The notes: generated by a model from the letters alone, not told the origin. Positions 33,489 to 43,802 are shown, counted from the first letter of the stretch. The stretch is 64,000 bases of DNA from Halieaceae bacterium (GCA_902631395.1 CACOYM010000002.1:141131-205130), one strand, 5' to 3'. Translations and numbers: made by a program.

Positions 33489-34318
33489 ATTGCGACCGGA
33501 GCAGAAATGCTGGGAGCAGGGTCGTAACCGTTGAGTTGAAAGTCTTCAAAACGGTACTCATAAATGGAATTGGGCTTTCTCAGTATCTCTAGTGTTGGCA
33601 GGGGCATTGGAGAGCGCTCGAGTTGTGTGCTGACCTGCTCACTGTGATTGCGGTAAAGGTGCGCGTCTCCCAACGTGATAACCACCTCGGCGGGGACCAG
33701 TGCGGCCTGTTGCGCGAGCATATGAACCAGCAGCGACACTGAGGCAATGTTGAAGGGGAGACCCAGGAACACGTCACTGGACCGGATATATAGCTGCGCC
33801 GACAGCGCACCTTCGCCAACATAAAACTGGTAAAGCAGATGGCAGGGCGGTAGCGCCATGCGGCCAGCACGCACGTTGTCTTGAGGGCTGACGGTCTCGT
33901 CAGGCAGGTACTCCACGTTCCAGGCGTGAAAAAGTATGCGCCGGCTCTCGGGGCAGTTTTTCAGACAATCTACGACGTAGTCGATCTGATTAATGCTGCC
34001 GCCGTCCCGTGTGGGCCACGCGTGCCACTGCGCACCGTAGAGCGGGCCCAAATCACCGTCCTCGGTCGCCCACTCATCCCAGATGCTGACGCCATTTTCC
34101 CGCAACCACTTGGTGTTGGTATCGCCACTCAAAAACCAAATCAGTTCATTGACGACACTTTTAAAATGAATGCGCTTGGTCGTGAGAATAGGAAATCCCT
34201 GCCGCAAATTAAACCTAAGCTGTCGACCGAACACCGATCGGGTGCCAGTACCCGTCCGGTCACTGCGATCAATGCCGGCTTCACGAATATCGGTCAGTAG
34301 CTCTAGATACGACTGCAT
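33485..34318 (-). CDS. thyA: Thymidylate synthase
   Basis: ThyA methylates dUMP to dTMP using methylene-tetrahydrofolate. Visible features are [19 protein letters not shown] near residues 21-39, the catalytic Cys in [14 protein letters not shown], the dUMP-binding [19 protein letters not shown] and the GDAHLYRNH segment. At 277 residues it is normal. The gene lies 7 bases after lgt and overlaps folA, the common gammaproteobacterial order lgt-thyA-folA. Confidence 0.97.
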   Translation of the reverse strand: MQSYLELLTDIREAGIDRSDRTGTGTRSVFGRQLRFNLRQGFPILTTKRIHFKSVVNELIWFLSGDTNTKWLRENGVSIWDEWATEDGDLGPLYGAQWHAWPTRDGGSINQIDYVVDCLKNCPESRRILFHAWNVEYLPDETVSPQDNVRAGRMALPPCHLLYQFYVGEGALSAQLYIRSSDVFLGLPFNIASVSLLVHMLAQQAALVPAEVVITLGDAHLYRNHSEQVSTQLERSPMPLPTLEILRKPNSIYEYRFEDFQLNGYDPAPSISAPVAI

Positions 34319-34325
34319 GTCATCC

Positions 34326-35114
34326 TCATCGCTTAGCGGGCCGGTAGGCCACGTAAAGTAACGCTAGTCCTGCCACCAACATAGGCATGCACAATAGTTG
34401 CCCGCGCGTGATCCAACCCAAGGCGTCAAAACCTATGTGAGCATCCGGCTCGCGGAAAAGCTCCGCCGCTGAACGCAATATTCCGTAGCCGAGCAGAAAC
34501 AACCCTGAAACCGCCCAGGTCGGCCTAGGTTCGCGACTGAACCAAAGAAGCACCACAAACAACAAACACCCCTCGAGCGCAAACTGGTAAAGTTGCGAGG
34601 GGTGCCGGGCCAGCCCAAGTGAGTCGCCAGGAAACACCATCGCCCAGGGCACATTTGCCGCACGGCCCCAAAGTTCCTGTCCAATGAAATTACCCAACCT
34701 ACCAAATGCCAAACCCAAAGGTGTCAAGGGGGCAACGAAATCCATCAGCCGACCCCAATGGATATTTCGCTGCCAAGCGAACACTGCCATCGCCATCAGC
34801 ACGCCCAGAAGTCCACCGTGGAATGCCATACCGCCTTCCCAGACGCGGAATAGCCAGAGTGGATCTAAGATCAACCGCTCAAAACCATAGAAGAAAGCGT
34901 AGCCAAGTCGCCCACCCAGCACGATACCTATAGCGGCATAGAAAATGAGGTCGTCAACCTGATCTCTATGTATTGGTGTAGAAGGCTGTGCTGCGCGGTG
35001 GCGCGCCAACCACCAGGCGTAGGTCAGGCCAGCAATATAGGTTAGCCCATACCAATGGATCTTGATGGGCCCAAAGGCGAGCGCGACAGGATTAATGTCA
35101 GGATAAGGAATCAT
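34326..35114 (-). CDS. lgt: Prolipoprotein diacylglyceryl transferase
   Basis: Lgt moves diacylglycerol from phosphatidylglycerol to the lipobox Cys of prolipoproteins, in the inner membrane. The 262-residue protein has about seven hydrophobic helices and the signature [17 protein letters not shown] near residues 135-151. [16 protein letters not shown] follows, with Arg and Glu residues known to be needed, and also the early [11 protein letters not shown]. It sits 0-1 bases from ptsP and 7 from thyA on the same strand. Confidence 0.96.
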   Translation of the reverse strand: MIPYPDINPVALAFGPIKIHWYGLTYIAGLTYAWWLARHRAAQPSTPIHRDQVDDLIFYAAIGIVLGGRLGYAFFYGFERLILDPLWLFRVWEGGMAFHGGLLGVLMAMAVFAWQRNIHWGRLMDFVAPLTPLGLAFGRLGNFIGQELWGRAANVPWAMVFPGDSLGLARHPSQLYQFALEGCLLFVVLLWFSREPRPTWAVSGLFLLGYGILRSAAELFREPDAHIGFDALGWITRGQLLCMPMLVAGLALLYVAYRPAKR

Positions 35115-37391
35115 TCAAGCAGTCGCCGCGCGCCGCAGGAAACGATCGAGCCCGCGCTCCGCTAGGGCCAGATCGAGCGCCGCCACCACTTCAGGTGCCG
35201 ATCTCATCGGGCGCAATTTTGAAACCAACACAGATAACTCGCTGCGCGTAAAAGCACTGAGGACGCGTTTGATCACTGACAGACTCCCTGCATTCATGGA
35301 GAGTTGGTCGAAACCCATGGCAACCAGTAGAGGAGCCGCACGGGGGTCGCCAGCCAACTCACCGCAAATGCTAACTGACTTGGCGCTTTGATGCGCTGCT
35401 TCAATGATATGTTCCAGCGCCGCTAAAACAGCAGGGTGAAACGCCTGATACAGCCCCGCAACGCGCGCATTACCGCGATCCACAGCCAACAGGTATTGCG
35501 TGAGGTCATTCGAGCCCACCGACAAAAAGTCGGCTTCCTCGGCTAAAGGCCTTGCGAGATATACGGCTGCCGGAACCTCGATCATGACGCCAAGCGGTGG
35601 TAATGGCGCCGAACATCCTTCGCTAAGCACTTCCCGATGACACCTCAGTATCAAATCACGCGCGACGCGTAATTCGTCGATAGCGGTCACCATCGGCAAC
35701 AATATTCTTAGATTAGTCAAACCCTCATTCGCTCTGAGCATTGCCCGAACCTGAGTCAGAAAAATCTCTGGGTGATCCAGCGTGACACGGATACCCCGCC
35801 ATCCCAGGAAAGGGTTGGACTCTTCAATCGGAAAATAAGGAAGTGCCTTATCGCCGCCAATGTCCAGCGTTCTCATCGTCACGGGAGCAGGATGGAAAGC
35901 CTCCAGCTGCTCTCGGTAGAGCTGCCGCTGCTCCTCTTCACTAGGAAACCGATCCCGCAACAAAAAACTGACCTCAGTGCGATAGAGGCCGACGCCCTCG
36001 GCACCAAATTCGCGCGCTCGCTGCACATCAGCCGCGACACCCGTGTTAACCCAAAGCGGTATCAAGGCGCCATCCGCGGTCAAGGCGGATCTTTCTGCCA
36101 GTGGCGCCAACTCCTCAAAAAGCGCCTCGTCTTCTGCTAACAACCCCTCAAAGCGAGCCAGCAGATCGGCGTGGGGATTAACATAGATGCGTCCGTTGTA
36201 ACCATCTACAACGAGTCGCTGATCAGGCAGCCGTTTCAGGGGCAAATCCTCAACACCGACCACCGCCGGGATACCCATGGCGCGGGCCAGAATGACCGTG
36301 TGGCTGTTGGCACTGCCGCGCATGGACACAATGCCAACGAGCTTGTCGCGGGGAATCTCTCCCAACGTCGAAGCCGTCAGCTCCTCGGCAACCAACACCG
36401 TGGCGTCGGGGTAATCGACTTGTTGGCGATTGGCGTCCTGCAAATAACCCAGCACACGTGTGCCAAGATCTCGCACATCCACCGCTCGCTCCCGTAAATA
36501 AGAATGCTCCATACGCTCAAAATGTCTGATGTGGCGGAGCATAACCTGGCTTAGCGCGCCCTGTGCCCACTCACCTGCTTTGATCAACGCGGCGACCTCA
36601 CCACCGAGCGTGGAGTCATCAAGAATATTCAGATAAACGCCAAACAGCGCCCGATCTTCAGGGCCCAGCTCATCCTCCAGATTTTCGGCCACCTGTTGAA
36701 TGTCTGTTCGAACACTGGCGAGAGCCTCGCGAAAAGCTTTTAGTTCGACACGCCGATCTGCGGCCTGTCGCGAGGGCACCGTTTGTAAGTCAGCGTGAGG
36801 AGACACCCATGCAGCAGTTCCAATTCCAATGCCCGAGCACGCGGCGATCCCAGATAATCGCGCCGCACTCTCTGTGTCGTGCTTCGAGAAAGGACTTTGA
36901 CTGATCGCACCCGCGAGTTCTGCATGGGCGATCAGACCGGCCAATTGTGCAGAAACAGTTATTAAAAACGCTTCCTCATCCTCCGAGAATCGGCGATGGT
37001 CCTCTTGCTGCACAACTACTACGCCCAGCAAATCTCGCTGATGCACAATTGGCGCTCCAAGAAAAGCGTTGAAGGGTTCCTCACCGAGGCCCTCGACCCA
37101 CTGGAATTGAGGATGGGCACTCGCATCATCGAGATTAAGCGGCTCTTCCCGCGTCGCGACCCAACCCACCAGACCCTCGTCAAACGACAGTCCGAACTGG
37201 CCGACTTTGTCTTTGTTCAAGCCCTCGGTCGCCCGAAAAATCAATTTCTCGGAGGGCTTGTCATGAAGATAGATGGTGCACACATCGGTTTGCATCGCGG
37301 CTCGGACCTGCGCCACGATCAATAACAGCGCATCCTCCAAAGAATCGGCTGCGTTTACGTCCTGGATTAAACGCCGAAGCACCTCAAGCAT
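35115..37391 (-). CDS. ptsP: PEP-protein phosphotransferase PtsP (EI-Ntr) with GAF domain
   Basis: PtsP is enzyme I of the nitrogen-related phosphotransferase system; it passes phosphate from PEP to NPr. Residues 1-165 form a GAF domain (TDVCTIYLHDKPSEKLIFRAT, FDEGLVGWVATREEPLN), as in EI-Ntr. The phospho-histidine motif is GSANSHTVILARAMGIPAVVG near 353-373. The PEP-binding barrel shows GVGLYRTEVSFLLRDR, FLGWRGIRVTLDHPEIF and the catalytic Cys segment SVSICGELAGDP. Length of 758 residues is normal. It follows rppH directly, an arrangement shared with pseudomonads and enterics. Confidence 0.96.
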   Translation of the reverse strand: MLEVLRRLIQDVNAADSLEDALLLIVAQVRAAMQTDVCTIYLHDKPSEKLIFRATEGLNKDKVGQFGLSFDEGLVGWVATREEPLNLDDASAHPQFQWVEGLGEEPFNAFLGAPIVHQRDLLGVVVVQQEDHRRFSEDEEAFLITVSAQLAGLIAHAELAGAISQSPFSKHDTESAARLSGIAACSGIGIGTAAWVSPHADLQTVPSRQAADRRVELKAFREALASVRTDIQQVAENLEDELGPEDRALFGVYLNILDDSTLGGEVAALIKAGEWAQGALSQVMLRHIRHFERMEHSYLRERAVDVRDLGTRVLGYLQDANRQQVDYPDATVLVAEELTASTLGEIPRDKLVGIVSMRGSANSHTVILARAMGIPAVVGVEDLPLKRLPDQRLVVDGYNGRIYVNPHADLLARFEGLLAEDEALFEELAPLAERSALTADGALIPLWVNTGVAADVQRAREFGAEGVGLYRTEVSFLLRDRFPSEEEQRQLYREQLEAFHPAPVTMRTLDIGGDKALPYFPIEESNPFLGWRGIRVTLDHPEIFLTQVRAMLRANEGLTNLRILLPMVTAIDELRVARDLILRCHREVLSEGCSAPLPPLGVMIEVPAAVYLARPLAEEADFLSVGSNDLTQYLLAVDRGNARVAGLYQAFHPAVLAALEHIIEAAHQSAKSVSICGELAGDPRAAPLLVAMGFDQLSMNAGSLSVIKRVLSAFTRSELSVLVSKLRPMRSAPEVVAALDLALAERGLDRFLRRAATA

Positions 37392-37903
37392 TACCGGCTT
37401 CTCCTGCGTCGGCCACGCTTCCGTGGTTTAGGCGCCAGCAAGCCGATCAATTGTGTTAGCGCTTGCCGGTAGACTGCCTGCTTGAAGTCGACTATAGCGT
37501 GAACCGGATACCAGTAGCTCACCCAACGCCAATGATCAAACTCGGGATCATCATGCGCATCCAGTCTGATGTCACTCTCGGCGCCGGTGAGTCGCAACAG
37601 AAACCAAATCTGCTTCTGGCCAACACAGACCGGATTTTCTGACTGCCGAATGAACCGTTTTGGCAGGCGGTAATGCAACCAGCTTTGGGTTCGGCCCAGT
37701 ATCTGCACTGACTCGGGAAGGAGCCCAACTTCCTCCTCAAGCTCGCGATACATCGCTTGTTCGGGAGTCTCGTCGAGGTGCATGCCGCCCTGGGGGAACT
37801 GCCATGAGTCCCGACCGTTTAATCGTCTACCCCAGAGCACCTGATCTGCGCCATTGCAAATCACAATGCCCACGTTGGGCCTGAAACCATCCTGGTCGAT
37901 CAC
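37391..37903 (-). CDS. rppH: RNA 5'-pyrophosphohydrolase RppH (Nudix)
   Basis: RppH removes pyrophosphate from mRNA 5' ends and starts RNase E-dependent decay. The Nudix box [23 protein letters not shown] is complete. I set the start at the GTG of [13 protein letters not shown] because the family begins with MID.DGFR; the track ORF adds 15 residues with no family counterpart. The length is then 170 residues, close to the 159-176 usual. The C-terminal tail is basic ([13 protein letters not shown]). The stop overlaps the ptsP start. Confidence 0.93.
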   Translation of the reverse strand: MIDQDGFRPNVGIVICNGADQVLWGRRLNGRDSWQFPQGGMHLDETPEQAMYRELEEEVGLLPESVQILGRTQSWLHYRLPKRFIRQSENPVCVGQKQIWFLLRLTGAESDIRLDAHDDPEFDHWRWVSYWYPVHAIVDFKQAVYRQALTQLIGLLAPKPRKRGRRRRSR

Positions 37904-38080
37904 GCGTTCGTTGTATTGTGATGGCTCCAAGTTGGGTACCCGGGTCACGATAAAAAGAAAGGCTCCGCATTGTCGCGCAGACCCACTCTCCGTATTCTTC
38001 CATACATCCCTCGTCTACGGCACTCTTGATCTGAAACGGCGAGGCAATTCTTAGTAACGCACTTGTAACGAGTCGACAGA

Positions 38081-38743
38081 ATGGCGCTGGCAATCTTTGA
38101 TCTCGACAACACTTTACTGGCAGGCGACTCTGATCACCGCTGGGGCGAGTTTCTGCGTGAGAGAGGACTAGTAAATACAGAAAACTTCCAAGAAAAAAAT
38201 GACCAGTTCTACGCCGATTACCAAGCGGGCTGTCTGGACATGCGCGCATATCTTGATTTTGTCCTGGCACCGCTGGAGGGCAAAACGCGGACCAACGTGC
38301 GAACGCTTCAGCGCCAGTTCGTTTCAGACTGTATCGAGCCTATGCTGCTCAACAAAGCCTTCGATCTGCTGAACGAGCACCGAGTGGCAGGCGATATCCT
38401 ACTGATGATGACGGCGACGCACGCCGTGGTAGCGGAACCGGTGGCCGCGCGGCTTGGCTTTCAGTATTGGCTCGGGAGTGGCGTGGAGTTATGCGGGGAT
38501 TGCTATACCGGTAATGCTGAGGGCGTGCCCTGTTTCCAGGAGGGCAAGCTGCTCCATCTAGAACAGTGGCGATCACAGCACCCGGGAGCCGCGCCGCCGG
38601 AGCAGACCTGGTTTTATTCAGACTCGCACAATGATTTACCGTTACTGTCGAACGTGGGGCATCCCGTCGCAGTGGATCCGGACCCGACGTTGCGTACGCA
38701 CGCCGAGAAAGCAGGCTGGCCTATCATGTCCCTGCGCGACTGA
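38081..38743 (+). CDS. HAD-superfamily phosphatase, HAD-IB (SerB/CicA-like)
   Basis: This 220-residue phosphatase has all HAD motifs: motif I FDLDNTLLAGDSDHRW at residues 5-20, motif II MMTATHAVVAEPVA near 108-121 and motif III/IV WFYSDSHNDLPLLSNVGHP near 178-196. It belongs to the HAD-IB group that includes phosphoserine phosphatase and the CicA-like enzymes often found beside rppH-ptsP. The substrate cannot be named. It is divergent from rppH, with about 180 bases of shared promoter region. Confidence 0.88.
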   Translation: MALAIFDLDNTLLAGDSDHRWGEFLRERGLVNTENFQEKNDQFYADYQAGCLDMRAYLDFVLAPLEGKTRTNVRTLQRQFVSDCIEPMLLNKAFDLLNEHRVAGDILLMMTATHAVVAEPVAARLGFQYWLGSGVELCGDCYTGNAEGVPCFQEGKLLHLEQWRSQHPGAAPPEQTWFYSDSHNDLPLLSNVGHPVAVDPDPTLRTHAEKAGWPIMSLRD

Positions 38744-38774
38744 AACCCCTGCGTACCGCTGGTCAGCAAGGCGC

Positions 38775-39983
38775 CTAACTGAGCGCCTGCTCCATAAACC
38801 AACGCTTCATCCACGACTGTTGATCGACTACGTTGAACCCAACGTTGCGCGCCAGCACGGCGAGAGGATTCTGGCTACCAAAGCAGCGCTTGAACGCTTC
38901 CATGGCGGCCATCATCGCTAAATTTTCGGCTTTGCGCTGACGCTGGTAGCGCTTCAAAAGGACCGGGTCCGAAACTAAGAGGCCGTGCGCCTTACCAGAC
39001 GCCAGCTCACTGGCCAGCACGCGAACATCTGAAAGACCCAAATTTATGCCCTGTCCGGCAAGCGGGTGAATACTGTGAGCAGCATCTGCAACGAGTACCA
39101 GCCCTTGATCGATGTAGTCCACGGCATGTACCTGTTGCAGAGGGAAGCTCGCGCGTGGCCCTATCCCGGCTACAACGGGGGCGTCCTGGCCCAGTGCGCG
39201 ATTCAAGGCATGAAGAAACGCGTGGTCAGGAAGGGCGGCAATGTGGTCATGCTCAGCTTCATCCAATGACCAGACAATGGCCACTTTTTCCGGGTCTGCC
39301 AAAGGCAGTAGCGCGAGCGGTCCCGAATCCAAAAACACTTGCCAGCAGGTATTCAGATGTCCCGATTGCAGGGCGACTGTGCCCACAATGGCATTCTGGT
39401 GATAGCTCCACTGCCGTGTCGGCATAGCTATCAACTCTCTCACGCGGGACCGAGCGCCATCCGCACCTACTGTTAGCGGCGCGCAATACCGCTGCCCAGA
39501 ACTGCACTCTATTTTCCAGCCAGCATTGGTGTGGATCATCGATTCCAGCCCCTGCCCCCACATCACCTCAACGCCAGAGCAATGATCTACACAATCAAGC
39601 AGCGCCTGAAGAGTCAGACGGTTCTCTACGATGTGTCCAAGAAAGGGCGCCTGTATCTCTTCGGCATCGAAACCAATAGATCCCGTTCCCTGCGCATCCC
39701 ATACCTGCATGCGATGATAACGGCCAGTCCGATTAGCTGGAATGTTCTGCCACGCGCCTAGCTTTGTGAGAAAGCTTATAGATGCTGGCGTCAGCGCACT
39801 CACCCTGAGATCCCAATCAGCCATATTTCTGGCCTCGGAGGGGCGCTCTGGGCGGGGGGCACCGTCAATGACCACAATCTTGAAACCCTCGCGCCCTAAT
39901 GCTGTGGCGAGCGATAGTCCAGCCACGCCGGCGCCCACAATCAGCACATCAAGGTTTGACTGCACCTCAGAAGCCGAAATCAC
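38775..39983 (-). CDS. ubiI: Ubiquinone biosynthesis FAD-dependent hydroxylase UbiI (VisC type)
   Basis: A UbiH/Coq6-family flavin monooxygenase in the last position of ygfB-pepP-ubiH-ubiI, where UbiI (C5 hydroxylase of the ubiquinone ring, older name VisC) normally lies. The Rossmann motif DVLIVGAGVAGLSLATAL is near the N-terminus. The DG motif LTVGADGARSRVRELI lies near residue 180, and the second FAD motif LVLVADAAHSIHPLAGQGINLGLSD near 290-314. I prefer the internal GTG at 39983 (403 residues), as the track start lies deeper in ubiH. UbiI and UbiH are told apart here by gene order as well as sequence. Confidence 0.88.
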   Translation of the reverse strand: MISASEVQSNLDVLIVGAGVAGLSLATALGREGFKIVVIDGAPRPERPSEARNMADWDLRVSALTPASISFLTKLGAWQNIPANRTGRYHRMQVWDAQGTGSIGFDAEEIQAPFLGHIVENRLTLQALLDCVDHCSGVEVMWGQGLESMIHTNAGWKIECSSGQRYCAPLTVGADGARSRVRELIAMPTRQWSYHQNAIVGTVALQSGHLNTCWQVFLDSGPLALLPLADPEKVAIVWSLDEAEHDHIAALPDHAFLHALNRALGQDAPVVAGIGPRASFPLQQVHAVDYIDQGLVLVADAAHSIHPLAGQGINLGLSDVRVLASELASGKAHGLLVSDPVLLKRYQRQRKAENLAMMAAMEAFKRCFGSQNPLAVLARNVGFNVVDQQSWMKRWFMEQALS

Positions 39984-41172
39984 GACGACCCGTCCCAATG
40001 CCCGCGACTTTGGCACGCGCAGCTGGGATCAGATCTAACATGGCTAGCGAGAGATTCCGAGGCGCATCAATTAAAGGCCCACGTGGGTCGAATAGTGTCG
40101 ACAGCAAGTCCGTGCTGGCGGTAACGAAGCGTTGCTCGGTTGTTGCCTCTGCCAGGTATGGCCGCAAACTACTCAAATGGCCTATGGCTTGTTCTCGGGC
40201 CTGCGCAGCCGATACAGTCCTTGCGAGAACGTCAGCTTCTCGCACCGACAGATTCAAACCTTGACCTGCAACCGGATGCAGAGTGTGCGCTGCATTGCCC
40301 ACTAAAAGGTAACTTGCACGGAACTGCTCCGTCGCCACCAGCCTGACCAGCGGCCACTGACTCCGCTTTCCAACGTTCGTAGCTGGTCCCAACCGCCACC
40401 CGAAGGCGGCCTGGAACGCATCTGTAAAATCAGCGTCATCTAAGTCAGCCAACCTAAATGTCTCGCTATCGGATACGGACCATACAACGTTGTAACGCCG
40501 CTCCGAGCGAGCCGAGGAAGGCAGGGGCAAAACAGCGAGTGGACCCCCCGCGGTGAATCGCTCGAAGGCGCGCCCTAGCTGCCGCCCTGGGAACGTCACA
40601 TTGAACGCAAAAGCCTGGTTTTTTGTCGCACGTTTATCAACGGTGATGCCGAGATCATCAAACCAAGCTGACGCCACACCCGCTGCGAGCAACACGAGGT
40701 CAGCGGACAGCAATTCACCCTCCTCGGTTTCCACAGCCGGCAGTTCGTGGTCACGACGTAGGCGCGCACATCGCAGCGGCGCTCTTACGCCCACGCCCAA
40801 TTGCTGGGCACGCGATAATAGAACTCGCCCCAGCTCATGATTTTCCACCACGTAACCAAGCGCCTCGACGTTCAGATCCGAAGCGGACATCAGGGTGCTG
40901 CCAAAATGTCCGCGGTGCGAGACATGAATATCGTGAATCGGCGCTAAGTGGGTTTGCAATAACGACCAAACACCCCAGTGTTCTAGGCGATCAACAGAGT
41001 GTAAATTCAACGCGGACGCGCGCGTATCAAGCGGGTTTGGCGTGCCCAAGCGTAACGCGTGCGCCTCAATCACAGTGACATCAAGGTCCGGCGCTTCTGT
41101 CTTCAGCGCAATAGCGAAGGATAGACCCGCCAGACCCCCGCCCAGTATTAGCACGCGCGTGGAGTCAGTCAT
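39967..41172 (-). CDS. ubiH: Ubiquinone biosynthesis FAD-dependent hydroxylase UbiH
   Basis: UbiH hydroxylates C1 of the ubiquinone precursor ring. The 401 residues hold the Rossmann motif VLILGGGLAGLSFAIAL near 8-24, the DTRASALNLHSVDRLEHWG segment typical of UbiH, and the FAD motif LLVGNAAHTLHPVAGQGLNLSVREAD near 290-315. The start overlaps the pepP stop (ATGA) and its end overlaps ubiI, so pepP-ubiH-ubiI are coupled. Confidence 0.92.
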   Translation of the reverse strand: MTDSTRVLILGGGLAGLSFAIALKTEAPDLDVTVIEAHALRLGTPNPLDTRASALNLHSVDRLEHWGVWSLLQTHLAPIHDIHVSHRGHFGSTLMSASDLNVEALGYVVENHELGRVLLSRAQQLGVGVRAPLRCARLRRDHELPAVETEEGELLSADLVLLAAGVASAWFDDLGITVDKRATKNQAFAFNVTFPGRQLGRAFERFTAGGPLAVLPLPSSARSERRYNVVWSVSDSETFRLADLDDADFTDAFQAAFGWRLGPATNVGKRSQWPLVRLVATEQFRASYLLVGNAAHTLHPVAGQGLNLSVREADVLARTVSAAQAREQAIGHLSSLRPYLAEATTEQRFVTASTDLLSTLFDPRGPLIDAPRNLSLAMLDLIPAARAKVAGIGTGRRDFGF

Positions 41173-42488
41173 GAAGCTCGCTGCATGAGCGCCTCAATCT
41201 CTTCAGCACGCTTAGGCACATCCTCAGTGAGCACATCACAGCCCTTTTCAGTGACCACAACATCGTCCTCGATGCGGACACCGATACCGCGCCAACGCTT
41301 GGGCACTTTGGTGTTGCCTGCGGCGACATAAATGCCGGGTTCGATGGTCAGCACCATTCCAGGCTCCAATTGACGCCAGCGGCCATCGACCCGATACTCA
41401 CCTACATCATGTACATCAAGGCCAAGCCAGTGGCCGGCACGGTGCATATAAAAATCTCTGTAGGCCTCGGCTTTGATCAGGTCGCGCTCTGCACCCTTGA
41501 GCAATCCTAATTTGATTAGGCCGCGCGTGATCACCCTAACGGTCACATCGTGGGGCTGATTCCAGGTGTTACCTGGACGCACTTTGGAGATAGCGGCGCG
41601 CTGCGCCTCCAATACTAGATCGTAGATCGAGCGTTGTTCGGGGGAGAACTCGCCACTTACCGGGAACGTTCGCGTAATGTCGGCCGCGTAACCCTGATAC
41701 TCGCAGCCGGCATCAATCAACACGAGGTCGCCTGCGCGCATTTTGGAGGCATTCTCGGTGTAATGCAGCACACAGGCGTTGGCGCCCGAGCCCACAATCG
41801 AACTGTAGGCCGGGAAGCGCGCGCCGTGTTCAGCAAACGTATGCTGTATAGATGCCTCCAGTTGGTACTCGTAACGGCCAGGCTGACATTCCTGCATGGC
41901 GCGAACGTGCGCTGCTGCACTGATTTCTCCCGCTTTGCGCATTACACGCACTTCGGCAGCAGACTTGATCAGACGCTGTTCGTGTAGCAAAAACGCAAGG
42001 TCAGTGAAGTCTGTGGGGGGCGCCGCACCGGTGCGCACTAGCCGCCGGATCTGATTTACCCAACCCATGACGCGCTGATCAAAGACATCATCATGGCCCA
42101 TGGAATAATAGATCCGGTGTGTTCCCTCAATCAGGCCGGGCAGGATTTCGTCCAGATCGTCAACCGGAAAGGCGTCGTCCACTCCGAGGCACGCCACCGC
42201 TCCTTCAGGCCCAAGCCGGTATCCATTCCAGAGCTCCATCTCCGGGTTCCGCTCCCGGCAAAACAGCATAATTTGGCCCTGCCGCCGACCGGGCACCAAC
42301 ACTAATAGCGCATCAGGCTCCTCAAAGCCCGTCAGATAAAAAAGATCGCTGTTCTGCCGGAAGGGGTACTCCGTATCGCGACTGCGAGTGACTTCACGCG
42401 CGCCCGGAATGATGGCGATGCTTTGCTTGTCCATCATAGACATCAGATTTTTTCGCCGACGGGCGAATTCAGCTTTCGAGATCTTCAC
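41169..42488 (-). CDS. pepP: Xaa-Pro aminopeptidase PepP
   Basis: PepP removes N-terminal residues that precede proline; it is a di-manganese enzyme of the pita-bread fold. I set the start at the GTG of VKISKAEFARRRKNLM, matching the family, which gives 440 residues; the track ORF adds 22 residues inside ygfB. The metal ligands are visible in order: LVLIDAGCEYQGYAADITRTFPV, HRAGHWLGLDVHDVG, GMVLTIEPGIYV and GIGVRIEDDVVVTE. It overlaps ygfB by 20 bases. Its place before ubiH-ubiI is widely conserved. Confidence 0.95.
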   Translation of the reverse strand: MKISKAEFARRRKNLMSMMDKQSIAIIPGAREVTRSRDTEYPFRQNSDLFYLTGFEEPDALLVLVPGRRQGQIMLFCRERNPEMELWNGYRLGPEGAVACLGVDDAFPVDDLDEILPGLIEGTHRIYYSMGHDDVFDQRVMGWVNQIRRLVRTGAAPPTDFTDLAFLLHEQRLIKSAAEVRVMRKAGEISAAAHVRAMQECQPGRYEYQLEASIQHTFAEHGARFPAYSSIVGSGANACVLHYTENASKMRAGDLVLIDAGCEYQGYAADITRTFPVSGEFSPEQRSIYDLVLEAQRAAISKVRPGNTWNQPHDVTVRVITRGLIKLGLLKGAERDLIKAEAYRDFYMHRAGHWLGLDVHDVGEYRVDGRWRQLEPGMVLTIEPGIYVAAGNTKVPKRWRGIGVRIEDDVVVTEKGCDVLTEDVPKRAEEIEALMQRAS

Positions 42489-43071
42489 TGGCAGTTTCCC
42501 GTAATGATTGCGCTTCGTTAACGATATTGATGGCGGCAAAGCGGATGTACTCAATCACGTCATCCAGCTGACGCTCGGCTTCCTCTGAGTCGGTCTCCTC
42601 GCAGTCGACCTGCACAATCGCAGCCATATCTTTCAGCGCCTCTGCGGTCATACATGGAATCGGCTCACCGGCGGCCTCACGCTGGGTAATGCCCTGAGTA
42701 AATCCTGATAAAAAGCCTCGGCTCCACTCGGAGACCGATATGAGACGCTCTTCCAATGAGCTGTCGTCTGAGGGGAGCAGCGGCTGGAACGTATAGTCGG
42801 CGTCCTGTATCGCTGACAACGTCGCCAGACTCATCCGAGAGACAAAATCGAACATGTCACCGGTCAGATCAATCGCCAGGGCCTTCTCAAGCGCTGCGAC
42901 CGTCGCCGCGAAATGCCGCTCGGTGTGAGGACTGAAACCGGCTCCTAACAAACCGGCCATAGCCCCATGGAGCGCGGACGGGTTCAACGTCTGACCAGCG
43001 TTGAACAGACTGTTGGCTGCATCGTCCCAAGATGGCATATCCTCAAATGCACCTAATGCATCAAGTAACAC
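42469..43071 (-). CDS. ygfB: YgfB/YecA-type UPF0149 family protein
   Basis: A 200-residue helical protein of the UPF0149 family, first gene of ygfB-pepP-ubiH-ubiI. The N-terminal region PSALHGAMAGLLGAGF and the later FTQGITQREA followed by an acidic linker fit the family. The GTG start has GAGG 9 bases upstream. In Pseudomonas aeruginosa YgfB affects expression of the ampDh3 amidase; in general its function is unclear. It is divergent from the ZapB-like gene. Confidence 0.9.
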   Translation of the reverse strand: MLLDALGAFEDMPSWDDAANSLFNAGQTLNPSALHGAMAGLLGAGFSPHTERHFAATVAALEKALAIDLTGDMFDFVSRMSLATLSAIQDADYTFQPLLPSDDSSLEERLISVSEWSRGFLSGFTQGITQREAAGEPIPCMTAEALKDMAAIVQVDCEETDSEEAERQLDDVIEYIRFAAINIVNEAQSLRETASEDLES

Positions 43072-43253
43072 TGCTCGGATCCTCTATCGACATACGTTGA
43101 CCACGCTGGTGCCGCACGCTGCGATCTCATCGCTGTTGCTCTGGCGAGCCCTTTACACCGGTGTCTTATTACTTCGCTCAGCCAGTCACACATTGACCCG
43201 CCAAAAGCTCGGGCATTATAGTGCTGGCTCTCAAGTAACACAGTGTAACCCTC

Positions 43254-43463
43254 GTGGCTGACAACCTCATCCAGGCACTCGAAAAAAAAGTGACCGATCT
43301 GATCACTCTCAGTCGAGAGCTCAATCGCGAGAATCGCGCGCTTAAACTGCGTGCAGCCGAGTTGCAACGAGAACGGCGGGAGTTGCTGGAAAGGCAGCGT
43401 CAGGCCAGCCAGCATGTAGAAAACTCTATTGCGCGCCTCCGCTCATTGGACGGCAGCGCATGA
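43254..43463 (+). CDS. ZapB-like coiled-coil protein (TIGR02449 type)
   Basis: A 69-residue, fully helical, charged protein: IQALEKKVTDLITLSRELNREN and then AELQRERRELLERQRQ. This size and heptad pattern fit the small TIGR02449 family, found immediately before zapA in many gammaproteobacteria and related in layout to the division protein ZapB. The start is a GTG. Its stop overlaps the zapA start by 4 bases. A role at the Z-ring with ZapA is likely from position and family. Confidence 0.85.
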   Translation: MADNLIQALEKKVTDLITLSRELNRENRALKLRAAELQRERRELLERQRQASQHVENSIARLRSLDGSA

Positions 43464-43777
43464 GCCGCCCCAATACCGTCAGCGTCGACATTCTAGACAA
43501 GGAATATCAGGTCGCCTGCCCTGCAGATGAAGAACTCGCCCTGACGCAGGCGGCACGCTATCTGGACCAGCATATGCGGGACATCCGCGCGACGGGGAAA
43601 GTGATTGGGCTTGAGCGCGTCGCCATTATGGCGGCACTCAACATCAGCCATGAATTGCTGGCCCTGAAAAGCGGCGAAAGTCCCATCGATACGAATGAAG
43701 AGCAAGAGCGACTATCGGCACTTAACAGCCAGCTTGACGAGGTGCTCTACCAACTGCGGCAACTCGAAATCAACTGA
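43460..43777 (+). CDS. zapA: Cell division protein ZapA
   Basis: ZapA bundles FtsZ filaments and stabilises the Z-ring. The 105-residue protein has the N-terminal globular part VSVDILDKEYQVACPADEELALTQAARYLDQHM and a C-terminal coiled coil (LSALNSQLDEVLYQLRQLEIN) used for tetramer formation. Length is normal. Between it and the cyclo-ligase gene lies 6S RNA, the classic zapA-ssrS-ygfA order. Confidence 0.95.
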   Translation: MSRPNTVSVDILDKEYQVACPADEELALTQAARYLDQHMRDIRATGKVIGLERVAIMAALNISHELLALKSGESPIDTNEEQERLSALNSQLDEVLYQLRQLEIN

Positions 43778-43802
43778 TCCTAATTTCGGCTATAATGCAG
43801 TT